The notes under the pieces: generated by a model
Databases searched by the model: none
The model's input: only the letters and a program-made list of their open reading frames with translations
Told to the model about the DNA's origin: nothing
Translations under genes and position numbers: made by a program
NCBI GenBank assembly: GCA_003663225.1
Contig: QMZP01000009.1
Span: 1-11,667, forward strand
Direction of reading: 5' to 3'
DNA from: Candidatus Aenigmatarchaeota archaeon
GTDB lineage: Archaea; Aenigmatarchaeota; Aenigmatarchaeia; QMZP01
Length of the DNA: 11,667 nt
Shown: piece by piece, positions 6,473 to 11,667 of the stretch
Position numbering within the stretch: position 1 is the first letter of the stretch
Layout of the letters: each line of letters starts with the position of its first letter

Positions 6473-6789
6473 GGCAGGGCACCTCGGTGGGCACACGCCA
6501 GAAAACCTGGCTGCCCCGGACGTCTCCTCCATCCTGCTGACCCGCAAGCAGTGTGTCAACAGCTTAGGGCTGCTCACTTTCGGGCACAACGGCTTGCTTC
6601 TTTCGGATTAAGCCGTCACGCTTTCCGTGCCTGACCCGGTTCACTGCAGGCACAGCCCTGCAGGACAGGACTTCTCAGTTGACGAACAGGACCAGATAAG
6701 CTGGCCTGCGCCGCCCTTGGCATTCGGCTCCGCTAAAGACCGTTTCACGGAAAGAGGTGCGGCCTAAACACCCGGCCTAGCCCTGCCGG
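6473..6789 (-). ncRNA. ffs: Signal recognition particle (7S) RNA, with an insert in helix 8
   Basis: Minus-strand sequence matches archaeal SRP RNA. The 5' end has GGGCTAGGCCGGG (6783-6771) and a helix 4 hairpin CCGT-GAA-ACGG. The SRP54 site has GTGAACCGGGTCAGG (6645-6631) on one side and GAGCAGCCCTAAG (6575-6563) on the other. Helix 1 closes the molecule: GGCAGGGC (6787-6780) pairs perfectly with GCCCTGCC (6480-6473). A further long-range helix 5 pairing is GTCAAC with GTTGAC. A minus-strand TATA box (6816-6808) lies 23-26 bp before the 5' end. The RNA scaffolds SRP19 and SRP54 for co-translational targeting to membranes. The normal short loop between GTCAGG-CAC and GTG-AGCAGC is replaced by about 50 nt (see separate entry). 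Without the insert the RNA would be about 272-273 nt. Exact ends are inferred from helix 1. Confidence 0.93.
6578..6622 (-). other. Candidate 44-45 nt BHB-type intron in SRP RNA helix 8
   Basis: The insert lies between CACGGAAA (6629-6622) and AAAGTG (6580-6575). It forms a 12-bp stem (6621-6610 with 6595-6584, including three G-U pairs) with a 14-nt loop. Beneath it, CGG (6627-6625) can pair with CCG (6583-6581). This short helix is flanked by an AAA bulge on the 5' strand (6624-6622) and an AAA/AAAG bulge on the 3' strand (6580-6577), a relaxed version of the 3-nt bulge / 4-bp helix / 3-nt bulge cut by the archaeal tRNA splicing endonuclease. Removing 45 nt gives CAC-GGAA-GTG, the canonical SRP tetraloop hairpin; removing 44 gives CAC-GGAAA-GTG. 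It could instead be a retained extension. Confidence 0.6.
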
Positions 6790-6822
6790 TTTTATTTATG
6801 TCAACGCTATTTAAATCTTATC
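6790..6822. promoter_or_regulatory. Interleaved divergent promoters (SRP RNA / radical SAM gene)
   Basis: TTTATTTAT (6791-6799) is centred 28 bp before the plus-strand ATG at 6823. The minus-strand ATTTAAATA (6816-6808) is centred 23-26 bp before the SRP RNA 5' end at about 6786-6789. Spacer length (33 bp) and layout match the divergent promoters at 1754-1786 and 4410-4444, here pairing an RNA gene with a protein gene. Confidence 0.7.
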
Positions 6823-7557
6823 ATGATTGTGAAGGAGGTCAAGTGCAGGTCTGTGCTGAATGCATCAAAGCTGCCGGGCATAGACTACTGCATCAACCCA
6901 TACACGGGTTGCGGGCACGGATGCAGGTACTGCTACGCCGATTTCATGCGGAAGTACGCCAAGCGTCCCGAGGCGTGGGGCTCTTTCGTGGATGTGAAGG
7001 TGAACGCGCCCGATGTGCTGAGGAAGCAGATGAGAAGCATGTCGGAGGGGACTGTATATTTCAGCTCCGTTACCGACCCTTATCAGCCCCTTGAAAGGAA
7101 GTACGAGCTGACCCGCAGATGCCTGGGGGTCCTGGCAGGCCATGGCTTCAGCGTATCCATACAGACGAAGTCAGCTCTTGTATTGAGGGACATGGATATG
7201 ATAAAGGGGTTCAAGTCCATAGAGGTCGGGTTCAGCATCTGCATGAATGACCATGACGCAGCCAGACTGGAGCCCGGAGCCGATCCTCCGTCGGAGAGGA
7301 TAAAGGCGTTGAAGAATATCCATTCCAAGGGGGTAAGGACGTATGTGTTCCTTGCGCCCGTGATAGCGGGGATAACGGATTATCCAAAGATAATAGAAGA
7401 CACATTCAAATGGGCAGACCACTACTTCATAGACCGGCTCAACATGAGGGGTTGCGCATCCAGGAACATGGAATCCCCTCCAAAAGGATACTACGATGAC
7501 GTCAAGAACGAGATATCATTCCTGCTGAAGGGCAAGCCGCACACATTCTGTTTCTAG
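6823..7557 (+). CDS. Radical SAM protein, spore-photolyase-like family (COG1533)
   Basis: The 244-residue protein begins with the family's VNASKLPGIDYCINPYTGCGHGCRYCYADF-like region, in which C30-X3-C34-X2-C37 binds the [4Fe-4S] cluster that cleaves SAM. FSSVTDPYQPLE (about 80-91) and the following YELTRRCL helix are diagnostic of the COG1533 (SplB-related) group. It is shorter than spore photoproduct lyase (about 340) and lacks the C-terminal cysteine region beyond residue 230 except C243 near the end. A DNA-repair or RNA/protein-modifying role has been proposed for such archaeal proteins, but the substrate is unknown. Predicted leaderless. Its TAG stop overlaps the stop of the convergent reductase gene (CTAG). 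Confidence 0.88.
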   Translation: MIVKEVKCRSVLNASKLPGIDYCINPYTGCGHGCRYCYADFMRKYAKRPEAWGSFVDVKVNAPDVLRKQMRSMSEGTVYFSSVTDPYQPLERKYELTRRCLGVLAGHGFSVSIQTKSALVLRDMDMIKGFKSIEVGFSICMNDHDAARLEPGADPPSERIKALKNIHSKGVRTYVFLAPVIAGITDYPKIIEDTFKWADHYFIDRLNMRGCASRNMESPPKGYYDDVKNEISFLLKGKPHTFCF

Positions 7558-8762
7558 AGCAACTTCCTTGCTAGCTTGATGAGGCGGGGCTTCTTCATGA
7601 GTATCTTCCCAAGCTTCACAAGCCCGGAACCGCCCCTTGAGAACTCCACGAGGTCGTCTCCTTTCAGGTACTCAGCAAGCCAATTGAGGTCGTCGTCGCT
7701 CATGGTCTCTATGACCTCTCTCAGCTTCAGTATCTTCTTGAGCCTGGTTCCCCGCTGGTCGTTCCATGCCTTGTCATACCTTTTGAGGAAGCCCTTAGAG
7801 AAGTCACGCGCCTTCAATGCCTCGCTAGCCGTCTCTGCCGCGAGCCTGCCTGCCATGTAAGCCTCGGGTATCCCGCCGCCGTGTATGGGGTTTACATGAT
7901 GGGCCGCATCCCCGACAACTATCAGATTGTCATCAACGGCATCCGTCAGGAACCCGCCAACAGGCACTCCGCCCGAGTTGACCTCTATTATCGAAGCATC
8001 CTTCAGCTCCGGCCTTGACTGTACGAAATCGTCGAGGTATTCCAAAGCCGTCTTCTTCGCCCAAGGCTTCCGTATGCCTATGCCTACGTTCGCCACGCCC
8101 CTGCCCTTGGGGAATATCCATATGTATCCGCCGGGTGCAGTATCGTTGCCGAAGAAGAACTCTATCATATTGCCCGTGTGCTTGATCCCCGCCATCTCAT
8201 ACTGGACTCCGGCGCATATGTCTGGTAGCTTGTTGAAGGTGTTTATACCCATCTCCCTGGCGACCTTGGACTCAACGCCATCGGCTGCTATAATTATCTT
8301 GGAGGTGACTTCCTTGCTTTCGTTGCCGGACTTCAGCGTAACCTTCACCCTGCCGTTCTCCCTTCTGAACCCGGAAGCCTCTGTCTTGGCTATCACCCTC
8401 GCACCGGCTTCCGCAGCAAGGGATGCCAGGTGCTTATCAAACACCTTCCTTTCGACGACCCAGCCTTCAGGACCGTCATAATCCACCTTTATGCTCGTCC
8501 CGTTTGGTGCGTAGACTATTGCGCCATGCACCTCCTGAACTATCCACGGACCTTTCGGCTCTATGCCTATCCTTTCTGTCATGCCGTGCCTGGATATGGC
8601 CTCTCCGCATCTCTTGGGAGCCCCTATCTCGGCCCTTTTCTCGACCCCTATAACTCTGAGTCCGAGCTCCGCACACCGCTTGGCCGCGCCAGAACCACCA
8701 GGACCCATTCCCACGACAAGCACGTCCACTTCATCAGGCAGGTTCGAAAGCATGTCAATCAT
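7554..8762 (-). CDS. Digeranylgeranylglycerophospholipid (geranylgeranyl) reductase
   Basis: The 402-residue flavoprotein of the GGR family has an N-terminal dinucleotide fold VDVLVVGMGPGGSGAA (12-27). It then has KRCGEAIS with C52 in the conserved CGE motif, YIWIFPKGRGVANVGIG, and the second FAD motif VVGDAAHHVNPIHGGGI. It saturates the geranylgeranyl chains of archaeal membrane lipids at the membrane surface. It follows the ferredoxin gene in an operon. In Methanosarcina acetivorans a ferredoxin encoded beside GGR is needed for full reduction of the lipids, which fits the order here. ATG at 8762 overlaps the ferredoxin stop by 8 nt. ATG at 8753 (MLSNLPDE) is an equally good start, with GGATGAT placed as a Shine-Dalgarno motif just upstream. 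Confidence 0.93.
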   Translation of the reverse strand: MIDMLSNLPDEVDVLVVGMGPGGSGAAKRCAELGLRVIGVEKRAEIGAPKRCGEAISRHGMTERIGIEPKGPWIVQEVHGAIVYAPNGTSIKVDYDGPEGWVVERKVFDKHLASLAAEAGARVIAKTEASGFRRENGRVKVTLKSGNESKEVTSKIIIAADGVESKVAREMGINTFNKLPDICAGVQYEMAGIKHTGNMIEFFFGNDTAPGGYIWIFPKGRGVANVGIGIRKPWAKKTALEYLDDFVQSRPELKDASIIEVNSGGVPVGGFLTDAVDDNLIVVGDAAHHVNPIHGGGIPEAYMAGRLAAETASEALKARDFSKGFLKRYDKAWNDQRGTRLKKILKLREVIETMSDDDLNWLAEYLKGDDLVEFSRGGSGLVKLGKILMKKPRLIKLARKLL

Positions 8763-8928
8763 CCTTTATCGAAAGCGCCCCGACAGGGCAGAAGTTGACG
8801 CAGCTCTTACATGACGTGCACCTCCCGCTGCACTTTATGCCATGCTCCGTGAGCTCCAGCGCAGACACCGGGCAGACGCCCACACATCCTCCGCACCTCA
8901 GGCACTTATCAGTATCGACCTTTATCAT
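8755..8928 (-). CDS. Small 2[4Fe-4S] ferredoxin
   Basis: This short gene encodes 57 residues starting MIKVDTDKCLRCGGC. Two cluster motifs are seen: C9-X2-C12-X2-C15-X3-C19-P and C37-X2-C40-X2-C43-X3-C47-P, with a spare cysteine at C33. The cross-over pattern (each CP serves the other cluster) is that of bacterial-type dicluster ferredoxins. It lies directly upstream of, and overlaps, the geranylgeranyl reductase gene. It is therefore the likely electron donor for lipid double-bond reduction; the pairing is known in Methanosarcina, while its use here is inferred. The ATG at 8928 is preceded by GGTGG (8935-8931) and a TATA box about 45 bp upstream. Confidence 0.92.
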   Translation of the reverse strand: MIKVDTDKCLRCGGCVGVCPVSALELTEHGIKCSGRCTSCKSCVNFCPVGALSIKDD

Positions 8929-8966
8929 GTTCCACCAACGTGTAAGAATTGTATGATTTTACGTTT

Positions 8967-8980
8967 GTATATATAAAAAT
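8967..8980 (-). promoter_or_regulatory. TATA box of the ferredoxin-GGR operon
   Basis: Minus-strand ATTTTTATATATAC is a strong archaeal TATA element. Its centre near 8974 predicts transcription starting near 8948 and a leader of about 20 nt that contains the GGTGG Shine-Dalgarno motif. Nothing else is apparent between 8929 and 9002. Confidence 0.65.
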
Positions 8981-9002
8981 GATTCAAATCCAAAAATGGA
9001 AG

Positions 9003-9025
9003 AAAAATAAAAAGGGGGTGACCCT
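9003..9025 (-). terminator. Oligo-T terminator after the small membrane protein gene
   Basis: Immediately past the TGA of the upstream gene, the minus strand reads AGGGTCACCCCC followed by TTTTTATTTTT. This is a small GGG-TCA-CCC hairpin and T-runs, as expected for archaeal termination at oligo-T. A further TTTTT run lies at about 8997-8993. It separates this gene from the ferredoxin operon. Confidence 0.65.
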
Positions 9026-9026
9026 A

Positions 9027-9371
9027 TCAAGGCTTCCTTGCTATGTTGTAAACCTCTTTAAGGGCCACTACGAGCGCCGCTGGCGCAACGAATGCTGCAA
9101 CGTTCTGCACTATGGATGCCAGGTATATGCCGACATAGGGTATGGCCGCCAGATTCGCTGTGCCTACCGCCATAAGTGCTATGGCAGCTATAAGGAATCC
9201 CTGAACGTCTTTGTCGCCAACGTTAAGCAGTCCCACGACAAGGCCAAGGACAACCAGCAGGAGTGTTATCCACCCAGCGTACATGGCAACCGCGCCAGCC
9301 GCTAGACCGGCTATTATTGCAACAAGCACGCCAAGGATGAATGCCCATCCCCCAACTTTTTGGTTCACCAT
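9027..9371 (-). CDS. Small four-helix membrane protein of unknown function
   Basis: The 114-residue, very hydrophobic, Ala/Val/Gly-rich protein has about four membrane segments (roughly 8-30, 32-50, 55-78, 80-105). A short polar loop, NVGDKDVQGF (about 50-59), sits between TM2 and TM3, and the C-terminal tail is basic (KEVYNIARKP). I do not recognise a characterised family. Its gene has by far the best Shine-Dalgarno sequence in the window and its own promoter and terminator, suggesting it is monocistronic and strongly translated. That points to an abundant membrane component, but this is inference only. Confidence 0.75.
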   Translation of the reverse strand: MVNQKVGGWAFILGVLVAIIAGLAAGAVAMYAGWITLLLVVLGLVVGLLNVGDKDVQGFLIAAIALMAVGTANLAAIPYVGIYLASIVQNVAAFVAPAALVVALKEVYNIARKP

Positions 9372-9376
9372 ATTTT

Positions 9377-9466
9377 ACCTCCTTCCCCTAGAATATCATA
9401 AACGGGGACTTCATTGGTATATTATTATGGTATCGCTGAAATATAAAGTATGTTCGTCAATCAGCG
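9377..9466 (-). promoter_or_regulatory. Promoter, leader and strong RBS of the four-helix membrane protein gene
   Basis: Minus-strand GGAGGT (9382-9377) lies 5 nt before the ATG, a near-perfect Shine-Dalgarno. Upstream, TTTATATT (9447-9440) is a good TATA box and predicts a start near 9418 with a leader of about 47 nt. ATAATATAC (about 9427-9419) is a weaker second candidate. The TATA box is bracketed by an inverted repeat: CGCTGA at 9434-9439 and TCAGCG at 9461-9466 (21-nt spacer), a possible operator. Confidence 0.6.
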
Positions 9467-9494
9467 AAAAACAACCCAATTATACGTCATATGC

Positions 9495-10328
9495 TTAAAC
9501 ATAGACCTCTATGCCAGCCGCAAGCAGTATCAGGACAAACGCGACTATCATTATCTTTATGGCATCTGTCACAACCACGCTGAGCACCTTTGAGCCGTGG
9601 CGCCTTATCACTGCCGCGGATATGAGGCCTCCTGCCAGGCCTGCCATTATATAACCGGCTATCTCCGGCACCCCGTGTGGTATGAATGACAGCGACACCA
9701 CAGGTATGTCCAGGAAGTGTTTGGTTAGCTGGCCTATGTATACCCCCAGTATGGAGGCGTTCCAGACTAGTATGAAGACCGCGCCTGCCCCGAATATGAA
9801 CGAGAACAGGAACGCGAATATCATCACCTGCATGTTGTTCATGAATATGCTGTAGAATATTGATGCCTGGCTGGCTGATGAAGCGCCAGACAGAGCCCCG
9901 GTGGCTGCCCCGGTCAGCCCATGTATCTGGTTTATCTTGGCTGTCTGGACAAGGAATGCGTCGCCTGGCAGTATCATGCTCCATATGGTGAAAGCAAGGG
10001 TCACGCCGGTGAAGTAGAGAAGGAACACGATAAGGTCCTTCTCATGCCTCTGCCAGAACCACCCGCCGCCAAAGTAGTGCTTCTTTATATGCTCTTCTTC
10101 AAGGGCTTCCTCGCGCTTTATCACCATGGTGACGAAGAAGACCGAGGGTATGACCGTGAACATGACCGAGAAGATTCCCGTAAGGTTGACGTTGATGCCT
10201 GAGATGTTTATGTGGAACCAGAGCTGGTTGGCCACAAGTATGGCTATGGACGTGAGCACGAGAGACCAGAAGAATATCACCCACGGCCTCTTCTCTATCT
10301 CATCGAAGTCAACGAAAGACTCGAGCAT
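9495..10328 (-). CDS. SpoIIM/DUF95-family integral membrane protein
   Basis: The 277-residue membrane protein starts MLESFVDFDEIEKRPW, close to the archaeal DUF95 N-terminus, then has about six membrane segments. The family's core is visible in the C-terminal half: NNMQVMIFAF, then WNASILGVYIG, FIPHGVPEIAGY and AGLAGG. Homologues include stage II sporulation protein M, a membrane protein of the engulfment complex in spore-forming bacteria. Archaea do not sporulate, and the archaeal function is unknown. I choose ATG 10328 over 10343 because the family begins MLES and because the extra MCGCV is atypical. AT-rich TATA candidates lie at 10344-10354 and 10361-10370. Confidence 0.88.
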   Translation of the reverse strand: MLESFVDFDEIEKRPWVIFFWSLVLTSIAILVANQLWFHINISGINVNLTGIFSVMFTVIPSVFFVTMVIKREEALEEEHIKKHYFGGGWFWQRHEKDLIVFLLYFTGVTLAFTIWSMILPGDAFLVQTAKINQIHGLTGAATGALSGASSASQASIFYSIFMNNMQVMIFAFLFSFIFGAGAVFILVWNASILGVYIGQLTKHFLDIPVVSLSFIPHGVPEIAGYIMAGLAGGLISAAVIRRHGSKVLSVVVTDAIKIMIVAFVLILLAAGIEVYV

Positions 10329-10508
10329 AACACAACCACACATTTATTTATTATGCAATCTGTATTTATTTGCGTTCAGGCAACCAGTCCCTTGGCACAT
10401 ATTTAAGAGTTGGCGGGCATATAATAAAGCAATTCTTGGCGCTTGCGTGGTATGCGCATGGCCGGATGAGAAGGAGCATGATAGTGCTTTTTCATTGGGG
10501 ACGATACC
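10329..10508. promoter_or_regulatory. Divergent intergenic region: spoIIM-like and smc promoters, smc leader
   Basis: For the minus strand, TATA-like TTTATTATGC (10347-10354 on plus) and TGTATTTATT (10361-10370) precede the SpoIIM-like gene. For smc, two plus-strand TATA candidates, CATATTTAAG (10398-10407) and CATATAATAAAG (10418-10429), predict starts near 10430 or 10448. The leader would be 60-80 nt, unlike the leaderless genes elsewhere. The leader contains a weaker GCGC/TGCG-type inverted repeat (10438-10458) and the hairpin listed separately. No convincing gene is present. Confidence 0.55.
10470..10493 (+). promoter_or_regulatory. Hairpin in the smc leader
   Basis: GAAGGAGCA (10470-10478) pairs along all 9 positions with TGCTTTTTC (10485-10493), including two G-U pairs, around a 6-nt TGATAG loop. 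It ends 15 nt before the smc ATG. It includes the only Shine-Dalgarno-like GGAG in the leader, so it could mask ribosome binding, or the following T-run could attenuate transcription. Function is inferred. Confidence 0.45.
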
Positions 10509-11667
10509 ATGGTAAAACTTGAGAAACTGGTCATACAAGGCTTCAAGTCCTTCAAGAGGAAGGTATCGATACCCATAAACGACGGCTTCTCTGTCTTCAC
10601 CGGGCCCAACGGTTCGGGAAAGACAAACATATCTGACGCCATATGTTTCGTTCTGGGCAGGAGCTCATCCAAATCCATGAGGGCACCAAAGACAGAGAAC
10701 CTCATATTCCACGGAAGCAAGAGCAAGAAGGCATCAGACTACGCCATGGTCTCGCTGCAGTTCGACAACACCGACAAGACGCTACCCATAAAGGAGGACA
10801 AGGTCAGCGTGTCCAGAAGAATAAACAAGAAGGGTGTCAGCACATACCGGCTGAACGGAAAGGTTGTGACAAGGCAGCAGGTTGTCGACATCCTCAACCA
10901 GGCCCACATGAACCCCGACGGACACAACATAATACAGCAAGGCGACGTCACCCAGATAGTAGAGATGGATGCAGTAGGCAGGAGGGAGATAATAGATGAG
11001 ATATCCGGCATCGCTGAATACGAGGACAAGAAGGCAAAGGCCATGAAGGACCTGCGGAAGGTGGAGACCAAGCTGCAGGAAGCGTCGTTGCTTCTCCAGG
11101 AGAAGGAGAACATAATGGAGAAGCTGAGAGGTGAGTATGAGAGTGCGGTCAAGTTCAAGAGGCTCAACGACGAGCTTGAGAAGATAAGGGTGGCCGTGGT
11201 ATGGAACAGCTACAGCAGGAGTGAGGACGCTCTCGGTGATGTTGACAAGAAGCTCGTGGAAAAGGAAGAGGAGCTGAGGAGCCTGGAGAAGGACATAGCC
11301 GACTTCGACAAGGAGCTATCAAAGGAAGAAGAAAGGCTGGAATCGCTTACCAAGGACGTCATCAAGGCTTCAAGCCAGATAGAGTCAAGCAAGAAGCTCG
11401 CCAGGCTCCAGGCAGAGATAGAAGCCAAGAGGGGCAGGATAGATTCCAACAAGCACGAGATAGAAAGGCTGCGTGAGATGATAGAGAGACTGCAGTCCAT
11501 TGAGGGCAGGTCGACACCTGCACTGAAGGCCATCAGGAAATTCAGCGGGGTTGAGGGAACGGTATCAGAGCTTATAAAGGTCCCGGCAGATTATACCGTG
11601 GCTGTGGACGTCGCTGCAGGCGCAAGGCTGAACGACGTTGTCGTCACGAGCACCAACACCGCCGTCA
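10509..11667 (+). CDS. smc: Chromosome segregation ATPase SMC (N-terminal part, truncated by window edge)
   Basis: The frame runs 386 codons to the window end. Residues 1-160 form the SMC head: LEKLVIQGFKSF (4-15), Walker A GPNGSGKTN (32-40), and FVLGRSSSKSMRA. The Q-loop is in NIIQQGDVTQI (140-150), and RREIIDEISGIAEYEDKK (158-175) leads into the arm. Residues about 175-340 are heptad-rich, Lys/Glu-rich coiled coil. From G347, GVEGTVSELIKV followed by AVDVAAGARLNDVVV is the start of the SMC hinge. SMC dimers entrap DNA and organise chromosomes with kleisin ScpA. The hinge normally starts near residue 500, so this arm is roughly half the usual length. The C-terminal coil, Walker B and signature motif lie beyond the window. 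Confidence 0.95.
   Translation, partial: MVKLEKLVIQGFKSFKRKVSIPINDGFSVFTGPNGSGKTNISDAICFVLGRSSSKSMRAPKTENLIFHGSKSKKASDYAMVSLQFDNTDKTLPIKEDKVSVSRRINKKGVSTYRLNGKVVTRQQVVDILNQAHMNPDGHNIIQQGDVTQIVEMDAVGRREIIDEISGIAEYEDKKAKAMKDLRKVETKLQEASLLLQEKENIMEKLRGEYESAVKFKRLNDELEKIRVAVVWNSYSRSEDALGDVDKKLVEKEEELRSLEKDIADFDKELSKEEERLESLTKDVIKASSQIESSKKLARLQAEIEAKRGRIDSNKHEIERLREMIERLQSIEGRSTPALKAIRKFSGVEGTVSELIKVPADYTVAVDVAAGARLNDVVVTSTNTAV

Noticed and set aside
6429..6611. Plus-strand ORF of 60 codons and overlapping reading frames at 6429-6611
   Set aside because: It lies across the SRP RNA gene in the antisense direction and has no recognisable protein features.
8980..8991. GATTCAAATCC resembling a tRNA T-loop
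   Set aside because: The flanking bases cannot form a T-stem, and no acceptor or anticodon arms are found nearby.
10436..10515. Small plus-strand ORF running into the smc start, or a small structured RNA gene
   Set aside because: No start with a ribosome site, no C/D or H/ACA box pair and no tRNA-like fold; best explained as the smc leader.
1..11667. CRISPR arrays, insertion sequences, transposase genes or long repeats
   Set aside because: None seen; gene content, codon choice and packing look uniform, so no mobile-element insertion is supported.

Overview
The window is chromosomal DNA from an archaeon. It carries PCNA, an SMC protein, a Lon-like archaeal S16 protease, geranylgeranyl reductase (an archaeal lipid enzyme) and an archaeal-type SRP (7S) RNA. 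TATA boxes sit about 25-28 bp before many start codons, which implies leaderless mRNAs. Ile is coded mostly by ATA and Arg by AGG/AGA. Genes are packed so tightly that stop codons abut or overlap, which suggests a small, streamlined genome. A DPANN lineage (Micrarchaeota-like) is my guess; the phylum cannot be fixed from this window.

Layout. Positions 1-41: start of a divergent, unidentified gene. 108-1231: a replication pair on the plus strand, a small OB-fold (RPA-like) protein followed by PCNA. 1307-1753 (minus): a nucleoside deoxyribosyltransferase-like protein. 1787-3644: a translationally coupled DNA-repair operon on the plus strand (endonuclease III, TatD nuclease, COG1833 GIY-YIG-type nuclease). 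3645-4409 (minus): a membrane-anchored Lon-type protease interrupted by an in-frame TAG. 4445-5272: MTA phosphorylase. 5273-6418 (minus): an MFS transporter. 6473-6789 (minus): the SRP RNA gene. 6823-7557: a radical SAM protein of the spore-photolyase-like family. 7554-8928 (minus): a 2[4Fe-4S] ferredoxin and geranylgeranyl reductase operon that saturates membrane lipids. 9027-9371 (minus): a small four-helix membrane protein with a strong Shine-Dalgarno sequence. 9495-10328 (minus): a SpoIIM/DUF95 membrane protein. 10509 to the end: SMC, cut by the window edge.

The most striking element is the SRP RNA. Its SRP54-binding hairpin (helix 8) carries about 44-45 extra nucleotides exactly at the apical GGAA loop. 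The insert folds into its own 12-bp stem and is flanked by short bulges in a bulge-helix-bulge-like arrangement. This looks like an intron removable by the tRNA splicing endonuclease, at the same functional loop where the Thermoproteus SRP RNA is permuted. Also notable are three divergent gene pairs that share a 33-35 bp spacer with interleaved inverted TATA boxes, three convergent pairs with abutting or overlapping stops, and an SMC whose hinge arrives about 150 residues early, implying an unusually short coiled-coil arm.
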